From Dioscorea cayenensis subsp. rotundata (Eukaryota; Streptophyta; Magnoliopsida; Dioscoreales; Dioscoreaceae), in contig NW_024086832.1 of NCBI RefSeq assembly GCF_009730915.1, positions 1 through 64,000 on the forward strand: 64,000 nt of DNA, given 5' to 3'. Shown in pieces: positions 50,743-62,699 of this stretch (positions within the stretch are counted from its first letter, which is position 1; each line of letters starts with the position of its first letter). The position numbers and the translations under genes are program-made. Under the pieces are notes generated by a model. The model was not told where the DNA came from. It saw nothing but the letters and a program-made list of their open reading frames with translations, and did not search any database.

Positions 50743-53700
50743 TTATATACCATTTAGTATGTTCAAGGCGTTGTGTTTACTGATATTTCTTGTGCCAAAG
50801 GTGGGTTTTGCACATCCTGATAAGCAGGGACAACAAAGCCGTTGTAAAGACTTGAGACCTGTTGTGAGATCCGCAAAGGAAGGCCGTAAGTTTGGATCTC
50901 TGCATGTTCATTTCACAAAAAGCAAAGGTTGAGAACAAAACAGAGTTAGTACAATTCTACAATACATATATATAAATATAGTCAACCTTAGATGTTATGT
51001 ATGAATAGTTCATATCATTATTAATATATAGTGTGCTTACTTTTGCCAGCACTGCCAGATTATTTTGGCTACGAGAGGATCAACCTCTTTTGGAATCTCT
51101 AGACGGCGATCCTGGAAGCCAACAGCACCCACCACCTGCATTGGGTTCATACCAGACCAAGGCATCCTCAGAGTTGCCAGTTCCCATAATATCACTCCAA
51201 AGCTGTACACATCACACCTGGGATTGGAGGCCATGCATATATATATATGAGATGATGAATAGAGAAAGACAATTGAAGGTGTTAAGCATTGCAAGAGAAC
51301 AGCTCAAGTTAACAAACACATCAAAGAATGCAAAGTGTCTAGGAAATAATAAGGTGCTTAAATGTAACTATAGATAAGCATATCTATAGATAACTATAGA
51401 TATATCATAGATAATATAACGGAAGTAAACTATAGATAATTCATTTTTAATTTATCATATGTTGTGTTTAACTTGTTCATTGTTCTTTAGTTTACTTCTG
51501 TTTGCTCAATGTGTGTTGTTTCCGTCTTATTAGCTGTTGCGACAACTCTCTTGCCAACACAAAAAAAAAATAAGGTTTTAATATAGGAACTCACTTCTCA
51601 TTTGATGGTTCATTGCGCAACACCTCTGGTGCCATCCATTCAGGCTAAAACAGAATAAGGACAGAGATTTAGATAGTTAAATGTGAGGAGTTCAACAGAC
51701 TAGAAATAATAATTTCCTAAATGTAGTGGAGCAAAGACTAGATCTCACTGTTCCAGCGGTTGACTTTGATGATAAAAATGTGCTGTGCTTCAACCTTGAG
51801 AGGCCAAAATCACAGACCTGCATTACACTGATATCAGAATGCAATCAATGCGAACTAATAAAGTAACAGTTGATCAAGAAAATTAAGGATGATATATATT
51901 TATTATTCTATTCCAACATTTAAAGAGGTTACCTTTCCCAAACATACATAAATAAGCTTTTGGCATGGATTCTGTATGTGACATTAGATTATATATATTG
52001 GCTTCCTAAATAGATCACACTGCATAAAGGAAAACTAAGGATGATGCTATGGTCAAAAGGAACAACTTGAACTTGCCCAATATTTTGACCAGTATTCATA
52101 GGAAAGGGCTATACTCATAATTTAGAAGGGGCCTCTTAGCTCTAATTAGGTGCATAACCAATGAACCAACACAAGTAACCTTAATTATTATTCTACCAAC
52201 TATGGCTGAAAGTGCACAACTCAATCAGTTTGAGACAGTTTTAAATTTTGGACAAGGAATATTCTGCTGTTACTTTCTGAATTACCTTAATAGTTATCCT
52301 TCATATTAAAAGCAGAAGTTCCAAAACCTTTCCATGTATTCAAGGTTAGCAAAATTAAAATACCTTCACAGTCCAGTTCTTGTCAACCAACAGATTTGGT
52401 GATTTCAGATCACGATGGACAATTGTTGGTATGCTGGTGTGCAAACAGTTCATGCCCTTGGCCTGTGGGACAACACAGAGGATCGCTTCACACAAGACTT
52501 CCAATCAAGAAATTATGAAAAAAAATTTAAACATACCACATCAAGGGCCATTTTGATTCTTCGCTTCTCCTCAATTTGACTATTTGGACGGTGAAGAATT
52601 CTGTACAGACTTCCTCTGATAGATCAAGTTGCATTTAAGTCAAAGTCATGAAAGGAGCAAAAAAAGACTTTTCCATCATCCAAAAATATTGTGCTGGCAC
52701 AATTTGAAATTCTAAAAGTAAAATCAACAAATAATTTCTTTTTTTTGTATTAATACATCTCAAAACTCCATAAATACCTATGTATCCTTTAAAACATTGC
52801 ATCAAACTTTATACCCTTCAAATACTTCATTATTTGCTCCCCCAATTTTAAGTCTACAAGCCCATGCACATCAGATGGCTTCCCTGATGTTCAATTCTTG
52901 TTATATAACACAAATAACAAAAAAGTCCACCCTAGTATCTGCTCTGAATAGCATGAAACCTAATAAGATATGGTTGATTATGTCGATAGGTTTGGAGAAT
53001 TACATATGTAAAACTTTAGGTTCAAGCTGCACTGTTTCATGTAGAAAAAGGAGAAAGGTTAAAAAAAAATACACTGGTAACTTAACCAAATACAGATGCA
53101 AAACCATACAGTTCCTCTAAAACCCCAAAGTGCAAGAATTTGTAAAAAAACACGAGAAAAGGATGGGCTTCGTCCATTGAGCACAAAACCAAATGACAGG
53201 ATGAAGCTCAATTGCCTTCAAACAATAGATGTTGAATACAGCTCTGCTTCAAAGTTCATTGCTAGATTCTGTCATGAAATCTAAAATGTGGAGGTGGGAG
53301 TGTTCTGTTAGAGCTTTCAAGATTATGGTACAACCCTCTTTCAAATTATCAGTGCACATGTGAGATAAGGACCATTTTGGACAAAGTTTATATAAAACCA
53401 AAAGAACAAATGCTTTGCAATCAATTAGTAGGCGCACAAACAATGTCGGAACATATTAAATCTGAGTTCATGCCAATGACTAAATTGAAACCAATTTAAG
53501 ATATTGCTAACTTTTTTGAAGTACGAATATGCAAATTGATTTCTTCCATATTACTCACTGGTTCAATTTAAAGGAAAAGAGGATTCTCTTTTTACCTTGG
53601 AAGAAACTCTGAAACAATTGATAAGTTGGGAGGGCGAGTCACAGCACCCATAAAAAGAACAACATTTGGATGCCGCAACCTACGCATTATTTTCACCTAA

Positions 53701-56700
53701 TGGCACATAAAAATAAAAGCTCCCTCGTCAAAAGATAAAGTGGCAATATAAAATCATGTAATGATTACTCTAGAAAACAAGCAACTTACTTCTCTCCGAA
53801 ATTCGTCCAAAGCATCTCCATCAAAATCCTGGTCCAGGAATTTCTTCACAGCTACTTCCTATTATTCATATACAGTACAGATAAATTATAACATCCTTTT
53901 TACCAAAAAGATGTCCAGATTTAAAATCAAACAAGGTAAGAATAGTACAGATATATTAAATAACATAATTAAGCAAAGATCCTTCACATAAAAATTCGTA
54001 GGATCACCTAGAACATCTTTTAAACACAAAAATAGCCCAAACATTTCATAAAGCAGCTATGCAGTGGATAAAATAAATGACAATACAGTATTTCTGTAGC
54101 TAGTTGTTTGTATGACTTATTAAGGAGACCACTTCTCACTAAGACAAGCTCACTTGTTTTATGGCTTCACTGGTGATCACCGCCAAAGGACATGCTATGA
54201 AGGATGCAGACCAAGAACAGCATATAGGAAAAAAAAACAAAGCAAGACTTAAACTATTAAAATAATCATAATCAAGAAGCCTCCATCCTCTTGCAACGAT
54301 TACATCAAGTGTACTCCATTACCAGTCAGAAACCAATATCAATTTCTTGCAGCAAATTTTATACTAAAATCAAAATATTCCTTTCAGTTAGATGCACTAC
54401 ACAATATTCAAACCTATAAAAACAAAATTTCTCTCTATCTCATCTTTGAATAACTCAATTAGGTACTACTTCCTCATACAAACGATAATCAAACAACTTC
54501 ATGACTGATCCTCTCAAACAATAGGACTCTATCCCCATTGACCTAAATGGAAAAATAGGAACATAACAAAATCAATCAGCATATAAAAAAAATTAACAGA
54601 AAAAACTATTTGTAAGTCATGTCAAACAGTTTGGTGATCAATATCCTCAACTCAAACCATCAAGCCCTATTACTGAAATTCCTTACATTGCACATCTACT
54701 ACATGTTCAATTGCAACCATTGAGCATTTTGCCGGAAGCAGCTCATAAAACCCATAAGTTAAAGCTCAATATCCTACTAAAATAAGGCCAAACTATAAGA
54801 AAAAAGGCCTACCAGTCAAAACACTTTTCATCCTTAAATATTACCATGATATCTCATAGTAATAGGCTCTCAAAGCATCAAAGATAAGAATTCTTACATA
54901 TTAGACCCAATATGTCAGAAATCTATTATACAATAAAGTTAGAGGATAGTCAACCATAAGACAACCAATTAACTATTGGGGAAAAAAAAGGCAGAAAAGA
55001 ACTCTAAAAACAGAACTGGAAAAATTCAAATAGTTTTTATTTAACTCAAAGAAGATTTCTAATAATAAAGAGTGCAAGTGATATCGCAATTAACAACTCA
55101 CCGTGCCATTCCAATCTGCACGGTACACTTCCCCATAAGAACCTGTTCAGTGAAACAAAAACAACACATAATTAATTCTCAAGCAAAATATGTTGCACAT
55201 TAAAAGGCAAATATTGCTAGAAAAATGGAGTAATCTGCTCCTTTTCAGTAAACAATGTGAAACTCACCAATCACTGATAATGGAAAATTAACAATTGTAA
55301 ACATAAGGGCTTCACGATTTTATTAGATCCTGATAGTAAATTGATATATATGAATGAAATTGGCTGCATTTAACCTGATTAGATATATATCAAATATAAT
55401 TTGATGGTGTTTTAAATTCCTAAATACGAGCATCTGCCCATCCATGTAAAGAGAACTACAAGAAATCATTCATTATCAATAACAAAATTGTACCTAATCC
55501 AATCCTTTCCCCAATGACAAGGTGTTCCCACGGGATTTCTGGTTCCGCCACATCATCAAGCATTGAATCAAGTCTGCTTGACCTCACTTCCGAAGGAGAG
55601 GAAGAGGATTCTAGGTTCTTCAATGACATGTCTGTCCCCATAAAACTATCACCCAAGTGCTTCTTCTGATCATGTTTTTCAATGTCATTTATTGGTTCAT
55701 TCATTTCAGCAGAGCTTTGCAAAGCCATCTGGTCTTCATTTCTGTTTTTTCTTTCTGATGGTTGATTCAGTTGTTTATTAGCTTGTGAAGTAGTTTGGCC
55801 AATATACATCCTACCATCTTGATGTAATTCGGAGGAAATGTTCAATTTTTTGAACTCAGAAGGACGACCAGCACTGAAGGCACCATTCCTCTTACTATCA
55901 GAAGTATCTCTGCCAGTGACAAATGAGCTACCAGTTCCACTAGAACCATCAAGCAATGCCTTCCCATCTGCAGTTGATTGATGAGAAGAGGAAGCATTAA
56001 GATCATTCATTCCTATCTCTTTTCTCGGTAAAATTCCTTCCACAAATTTATATTGCTTTGTGTTTGGAACCTCATTGCAAGCAGGGCGATTTTTCCAAAT
56101 CAATGGCTGTTGAGGCCTTGCAGGTAATGGGGCAATGCTTTCTCTGCGCCTCTGATACTCATATTTTTTATTATCAGTAACTTTGGGTGGTCCAGAAGTT
56201 TTTCTGACTCCAATTTCTTGGAAAGGGTTCAGCTCAGCAAAAAGGTTTCTAGAATCTTCAGCATTCTGTAAACTTGATACTATGCTGAGTTTCTCACTAA
56301 TCGAATTATTAACATCCAAAGGTGATACAGCAATGCCTTTCTGCTTTGAAGGGAACTGATTTGGCTGATCAGAAGACAAACCCTTTGCATTTGTACTTGA
56401 ACTACTACCAACTGTTATGGATGACATTCCACTACTTGCAACAGAAGGTACTAGTATTGTCTCCTCATGCCTTGACCTTTTATCTGAGATATTATTATCT
56501 AATGATGAAGCTCCAGATTCATTTTCATATAACTGTTTGGATCCCAATAAGTCACCCCCTGATTTATTTGTGGCCCAGGAATTGAAGTTTTCTGCGAGTC
56601 TTGAATCACCTGAACTTAAGGGCACATCTTTTATGCTCAGTACATCTGCTGGAATAAGAGTGCCAGGGTCCGCCATGAGATCAACCAAGAATTCCCTAAA

Positions 56701-59101
56701 AAATAAAAGAACAAAAGAAGAGAGCAGTTAAAGAAGATATTAGGCATTGAGAATAAGAAAACACCACAATTTTTGTTGTGAAAAGTATCATAAGTCTTCA
56801 TTAACAATGACAAGAAGAATGACTCATACGAATACAACCAAAGTTCACCATACAAGTGACCAATTTCAACAACAATTCCTTTATTACTAACATAATCCCT
56901 TCTTTTTTTCAATCATACTGAAAAAAAGAAAAAGAAGACGCCACATCATTTCAACACATTACAACTGTTTCAGTCAAATAAACTTTTGCAGAGGCAATAG
57001 TATTAATTCAACCCTTCTGAGAAAAGAGGTAAAAAAATGAAGGGGAAATATATAGTTATACTTATGCACGATTCCTTGTTATGAAACTGCATACACAAAA
57101 TAAGCAGCATTTAAGAGAAGTCCTTATAGCAAGTGGTAAAAGCTGTCAAATTCAAAAATTATTTGTGAAATCATAAAACGTTAATAGGTAAATGAAAAAA
57201 TACCAACAGCTCAATAACCTTTTTTTTTTAAAAAAAAAAGAGCTTTCAAGAATAACTGAGTTAACCCCAAATGTTATTATACAAGAGCTCACTATTTTTA
57301 GCAGGTACTGATCCTCTAAGAGTGACACTACTTCAAAAACATAAACACGCACCTTCCGGTATCTAATTTTATTATGTTAACAGCATCATCGTCAACCCCA
57401 GTGTACTGGCTTCCTTTGACTAGCTTGCAAGGAACACCAACTTTGTCTGCAAGGACCTGCATGGGTATGGTTTCATAACAAGGTAATAAAGAAAAAGGGA
57501 TTAATTAACATGGGGTTTATTACATGGATAGTGTGCCAGAATGTGGTGATAATAATGAAAGAAACCTCATTTTAAAATAGTACAATGCCTGACCTTGAAG
57601 AGCAAAGCACGATGGCGAGATAGGCCTAATTTTATGCAACCAATAGGTAATACACTTGTTTGTAGTGACGTTCGTAACTCTGTACTATTCTCCAACCATC
57701 TTGCTAACATGATACTAGCATCCTTTACAGGGCCACCCATATGCCCGGCTACAAGTTCAGACATTCTTTGAACTAAAATTCCTACCTCAGCAGGGCAGTC
57801 AAGCAATATACACTGTGTTACTTGCTCTAACTCAACCAAGTCATGATCAATAGCATGATTGACAACAATAGCTTCAAAACCAAGATTTCCATTTTGGAGA
57901 GCCACTAGTGACGGAATCTTTCCTTCATTTGCAGAAATTGACAACCCAAGTACATCATAAAACCCATCCAAAACTCTGTCTTTATAATCAAGAATATTAT
58001 ATTCCTGGAAGCAGAAGATAGAAATACACTAATTAAAAATAACAGACTAAAGAATAACATATGCACATTATTATCACATTCAAAGGCATAAACAAGATTT
58101 GAAAGTGCAGGAAATCACACATGAAAAGGCAAAAGCTTATCTTGAAGGAATAAATGCAATTAGCAAAAACATCAATAGTTATATTATAAATGAAAGTGAT
58201 GATTTTCAAGCATTAGACATGAGTCCAGACAGACAATATTAGATTGAAAAAGATTTTTTAGATTGCAAAACATGCAGGCAAGCAAGCCGAAAAAATGAAA
58301 TCCTCCACTAATTACACGGTCTTTTATTAATCATAGTGGAAACAGACTGGGGGTTAAAAGTAGTCACTAGTCAGGCATCCACATTTAAACAAATTGGATG
58401 GTCCTAAGGCCCAGGTCATCAATGAAAACCATGGATATTGTAGAGTTCCCTCATGTAAAATAGATTGTCTAAGGTTATTGGCATCCATGAATGGGAAAAA
58501 GATTTGAGAAACAAGGAAGTAAACAGACACAACAAAAATCAATCACAATAAAGAGTAAAGTTGGCTAATTTCTTTTCATCACTCTACCAACGGCCAAAGC
58601 CAACCCTAATTTCTCAGAAAAAGTCGCAATTCCTCTCCAAAACCACAATTTCTAAATTTCCTACTGTTCTTAAGCATAATCAAACCTAAATCGGATACTA
58701 AAACAAGAAAAATTCAAGCTCCAAAACGAGCAGGTAAAAAAAAAACTCACCCAATACCGACGAGAAAGCACATCGGCAGAAACATCCTCCTCCCGAATCG
58801 GATCCATCCGCTGCTTCCCCAAGCTAAGAAGCTTCGCCGCCCGGATCTGATCCCGATCAGGATCATCCCTAAACTCCGAATCCGAGATCGCCAGCGCTAG
58901 CTGCACCTGAAACTCCTCCTCAGACATCATAAAGTCACCAGCCGGAGAAGTCCGGGAAGCATCAGACGGCGACGGCGGAGAAGGGTTAGCCGGGGCCGCC
59001 GCGCCACCAGCCGCCGCACGGTGGTCAGAGGCACAAGAAGGAGACAACGGAGGGGGCGTAGACGAAGAGGGAGCAACCGGGAACCTCGCTAGAGCGGCCA
59101 T
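50743..59101 (-). CDS. EDR1: EDR1-like Raf MAPKKK, 13 exons, kinase intact
   Basis: Exons, all with GT-AG ends: 58751-59101, 57594-58004, 57353-57456, 55494-56695, 55102-55142, 53790-53858, 53596-53696, 52537-52615, 52364-52462, 51749-51817, 51595-51644, 51041-51217, 50743-50899. They sum to 2910 bases (969 residues) in one frame, near the family's usual size. A proline/serine/alanine-rich N-terminus holds an acidic UIM-like stretch (about 60-76). The EDR1 domain follows (about 118-290; [17 protein letters not shown]), then a Ser/Asn-rich linker. The kinase domain (about 682-935) has IGLGSYGEV at 687, Lys708, HRDLKSPN at 802, DFG at 822 and APE at 847. By family knowledge it is a cytosolic Ser/Thr kinase restraining defence, senescence and ethylene/ABA responses. 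One extra T in a TTT (complement of 50835-50837) shifts the final residues out of the usual tail; the other frame ends at 50763 with QEISVNTTP. Confidence 0.93.
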
Positions 59102-59441
59102 GATCGCGGAGCTTCTTGAAGAGCTTCATCGGAATCGAGGGTTTCTTCCGCTCGCGCAGAGCTCTCTCGGAGAGATTTTGCCGACGAGATGATGCACAAA
59201 GAGACGACGACTCATCGTTGAGGCCTTTCTTTTGTAAAAGGGCACTGTCTTCAACTAAATTACCAAAATGCCACTACGCTTTATCTGATATTTGTTTCTA
59301 TTGATGAGACTTGGAAAAGAGGGGACAAATGGAATGACTTGATGATTTGGGTTGATTTTATTGGATGGTTTCTTTTTTCGGGTGAGAAATTTTGGTTTTG
59401 CTTTTTGTTAACTTCATGGTGAAGGTACTGAAAATGAAACG

Positions 59442-59450
59442 ACACGTGGC
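59442..59450. promoter_or_regulatory. ABRE/G-box upstream of EDR1
   Basis: ACACGTGGC, 341 bases upstream of the EDR1 ATG. Matches the ABA-response element core bound by bZIP factors. A second identical nonamer lies at 59640-59648. Confidence 0.5.
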
Positions 59451-59639
59451 GGAACACCGCTTATCGATCACTCGTGTATTCGGGGTCAGCTTTGATTTTA
59501 CAAGGGTTTTGCTGTTCAAGGATTCAACCAATAAAAGGATTGCCACGTAGACGGATACGCGTTGATAAGCTTAGATCGGTGATGAGATAAATCCAAACGA
59601 GTTTCTGCCGTTCGATGAAAATTGACGATGGATGTAAGA

Positions 59640-59648
59640 ACACGTGGC
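59640..59648. promoter_or_regulatory. Second ABRE/G-box upstream of EDR1
   Basis: ACACGTGGC again, 539 bases upstream of the ATG. ABREs usually act in pairs. Neither element is present beside the copy-1 pseudogene, whose promoter homology stops near 23330. Confidence 0.5.
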
Positions 59649-61688
59649 ATTGGTTTTATGATGTTGGATTTAATAGAGAAATTAAATCCAAAGTCAGTTT
59701 GAACTTAATTAATTTATTTTAATTAATTATTTGGTAAAGCTTCACATTCATTAATAAATTGATGAAAATAAATCATATTCGGATATGACGCGAAGTGCAA
59801 AGCTTCATGATATTTAAATAAATAAAATAAAATAAAATAACATTTTGATGGTGTATTATTGGATAGGATTTTAATCAGGTCAGATTCACGTTCATTTATC
59901 TTTTAATTTTTTATTTGATGATGCAAATAAAATATTCACCAAATAATTTTTTTTAATTTATTCAAAAGGAGATAACCATTTAAAATTATGTTTGATGAAA
60001 TATTTTGTTAGTGAATCAGTGATGCACAAAATTAGGAACTATAATATAAAATAATATATTATTAATATGGTATTAGTTGAAATTAAAAAAATTATATTTA
60101 TAAAAAATTACTCAAATATTTTGAAAATACCAAATAACTAATAACTCAGTGATACTTAACGCTGCTGTTAAAAGTGAGATATTAAAAAAAATCTCAAATT
60201 TAATATTTGATGGAAAGTAACCATTCATCCCTCGCTAGATGATCAAACCTTGTCCATATGCACACCCCTAACATATAATTTATCCATATATCGTAAAAAA
60301 AAAATTTGAAAATATATAGATAAACATTTACATCAAATGTAAAAACCTTAAAAAAAATTTTTAGGGAAAAAAAATTGTAATATCACATTACATTTCTTTT
60401 TCCCTTAAAAGGATTGAAATAAATTACCACTTAATGGAGGGGCTAATTAATATCTACTTTGAGACTAATAAAGATGGTGTAACTTAATTTTTATAAATAA
60501 AAAGACTTGCTTTATCGTCAACGAGATATTTTTCCTTGCATTTTGATTATGCTCGAATCCACAATTTGTCTACTATTTTTTTTTCCTTAACTAAAATGAT
60601 TCCTTTATGTACTATCTTTTGGCTTTATTTCATTTTCTTTGTAATCTTTTGTAATGTTTCTAAGTGATAACGTAGAAACAAATAAGGATGATGCTTTTTA
60701 TTGTCCATAGTGTATGTTTATATATATATATTATGTATTATAATTTGAGATATTTTAAGTCAACCACAAAACAAAAATCCAGAAATAATCAATATTTTTT
60801 TGTTGTTGTCGAAATAAACAAAAGCCCAGATCATATTGACATAGTAATCGAAAGCAGAAGAAAAATATTATACACATATATTCATATATCCATAAAAAAG
60901 AAAAAATAATAAAAAATTTCTCTTCTTTTTATATTTTTTTAAAAATTGATATGTTATAAAATATGTCAAAACTCTTCTTAAATGTAAGAATTGAGAGGGT
61001 TGAGGTCATTTTGAATTCTTACTTTTTCATATCTACAATTATTTTCATGAGATTAATATAGTGATTATTCTAGCCCTAAATATAAATAAATAAATAAATA
61101 CCTATTGAACCAATTATAGGAATGCCGGTTAGAGTACTTCATTCAAAAATGAATCCTTCCATTAGTATAGGTCATTTCTCAAATGAACTAGTCTACACTT
61201 CAATTTGATTTAAAAGGTTAATGTTAAGATCTAATTATTTTTTTACTAAAAATATCATAAGTGCAATAGTATAATTTTTACATAAAGCTCTTTTTAGAGT
61301 TATAATTGTAATATAACTTTTAAAGTTTCCCTACTATTTTAACCCATTAAATTAAATTAAATAAAGCAAAATAAAATAACTTTTCCCTCCATAGATAAAT
61401 GAAAAACTAAAATTACAAACTAAGTTATTTTTTATGGGCTTCTATAAGCCTTTTCAATTCATAAGCTGAGGCTTTACTTATAATTTAGGTTTAAAATATT
61501 TTTTACTTATTATAGACAAATTCTTTATCTATAAAAGTAGATAAATAATAGAAACTTTTAATTAAAAGAAAAAATTTGTATTCTAGTGAGGGAATGAATT
61601 AATAACAAAATGATTCAAATTTAAGATATTATTATATATATAAGCAAAAAGTTAAATTATAATTAATAATTGCCTGAAAAGTTAAAAT

Positions 61689-61694
61689 TGGGCC
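61689..61694 (+). promoter_or_regulatory. Site II-type TGGGCC motif
   Basis: TGGGCC followed at once by GGGCCA, about 500 bases upstream of the HSP20-like gene. Site II elements (TCP-bound) are common with teloboxes in growth-related plant promoters. Confidence 0.35.
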
Positions 61695-61764
61695 GGGCCA
61701 GGAATAAAAGCCCAAAGACCACAAAAACGGAATCAATGGTCCATAAAACGTGACGCGCACTTAT

Positions 61765-61770
61765 CACGTG
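61765..61770. promoter_or_regulatory. G-box CACGTG
   Basis: Palindromic CACGTG in TTATCACGTGACACC, about 420 bases upstream of the HSP20-like ATG; binding site type for bHLH/bZIP factors. Confidence 0.45.
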
Positions 61771-61895
61771 ACACCTCCCACTAAATCCAACGGTCAAGAT
61801 AGTACCACGAAACCCACCAAGATCCTCACGGTCCAATCACGACACCCGATAGCATCCTATGCCAATCGGACGGTTCTCACTGCCCCCAACTCAAT

Positions 61896-61901
61896 TATAA
61901 G
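61896..61901 (+). promoter_or_regulatory. Candidate TATA element
   Basis: TATAAG in CAATTATAAGAGTGG, about 290 bases before the HSP20-like ATG, followed by a plausible transcribed leader. Tentative. Confidence 0.3.
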
Positions 61902-62108
61902 AGTGGCACTCTCGTAAATAAATGCAAAACCAGTGGCAAACTAAACCCATCTAGCTTCTAGTTTCGCAAGCTACGACCTCTCAATCGAATCAATTCGAGC
62001 TCTCTATAATTTATCTTTCCGAAAATACCCTTCATCTTGTTGCCCTTTTTATTGCCAAGCTTCTTCTCCTTCGTTTCACCATCTCTTCTCTCCGATTTGG
62101 AGCTTTTT

Positions 62109-62135
62109 TTAGGGTTAGGGTTAGGGTTAGGGTTT
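62109..62135 (+). promoter_or_regulatory. Telobox cluster in the 5' leader
   Basis: Four TTAGGG units in a row (62109-62132), then TTTGGG. The last unit with the next TTT forms TTAGGGTTT, the reverse complement of the plant telobox AAACCCTAA. It lies about 55 bases before the HSP20-like ATG, so it is a leader element, not a telomere. Confidence 0.7.
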
Positions 62136-62189
62136 GGGTTCGTTTTTGGTGAATTTTGGGGTGAGATCTCTAGGTTTTTGGAGGAAGGA

Positions 62190-62699
62190 ATGAGGGTGCA
62201 CCCAGCGCCGAAGAGGAGGAGCTTGCCGGTGGCTGCCGGCGGTGGAATCGGAGGTGCTTGGCGGCAGAAGAAGCTCCGGCGGCTTCCGCATATCTTTAGT
62301 AAGGTTCTGGAGCTGCCGCTGGGGTCGGACGCTGAGGTGGTGGTTCAAGAAAGTCCGACGAGTTTCCGGTTCACGGCGTCGACTGAGGAGGCGTGGGATG
62401 AGGTCCGGGCGCATGCGATTGAGATCCATCCTGGTGTGATGAAGGTGGTCGTCAGGGATGTTGGTGATGATGATCCGCTTGCTGGCGAGGAAGGGCTTGA
62501 TGAGCTTGAGCTCGATCGGTGGCGATTCCGCCTCCCGCCTTGTACTCGCCCTGCTCTCGCCACCGCGGACTACGTCGGCGGCGTGTTGATCGTGACCGTC
62601 CCTAAAGGGGGCGTTGATCTTGATGACCGTGTTGATGATGGTGGCCTTGGGATCGGCAACGATGATCTCGGGATCGGTCGCCTCGTCTTTGTACAATAG
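62190..62699 (+). CDS. HSP20-like (alpha-crystallin domain) protein
   Basis: A single 169-residue open frame starting at the first ATG of the frame (MRVHPAPKRRSLPV) and ending TAG. After a basic, glycine-rich N-terminus comes LRRLPHIFSKVLELPLGSDA, then an alpha-crystallin-like core with strands around SFRFTAST and MKVVVRDV, WRFRLPPCTRPALATADYV, and VLIVTVPKG near the end. This is the pattern of the plant HSP20-like chaperone superfamily, a divergent group not proven to be heat-induced. The body is GC-rich, unlike its surroundings, and there is no intron. An acidic, Gly/Asp-rich C-terminus (DDRVDDGGLGIGNDD) is a local feature. Subcellular site not evident; no signal peptide. Complete and apparently functional. 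Confidence 0.85.
   Translation: MRVHPAPKRRSLPVAAGGGIGGAWRQKKLRRLPHIFSKVLELPLGSDAEVVVQESPTSFRFTASTEEAWDEVRAHAIEIHPGVMKVVVRDVGDDDPLAGEEGLDELELDRWRFRLPPCTRPALATADYVGGVLIVTVPKGGVDLDDRVDDGGLGIGNDDLGIGRLVFVQ

Larger units (their letters stand above)
59102..61680. other. EDR1 promoter and AT-rich intergenic DNA
   Basis: The first 150-250 bases are the probable 5' leader and promoter of EDR1 (CT-rich on the gene's strand). Beyond about 59.7 kb the sequence is AT-rich with no gene. A short imperfect open frame at 60688-60909 has no recognisable domain. Confidence 0.5.

Noticed and set aside
62109-62132. Chromosome end or interstitial telomere scar
   Set aside because: Only four units, inside a gene leader, with ordinary DNA on both sides.
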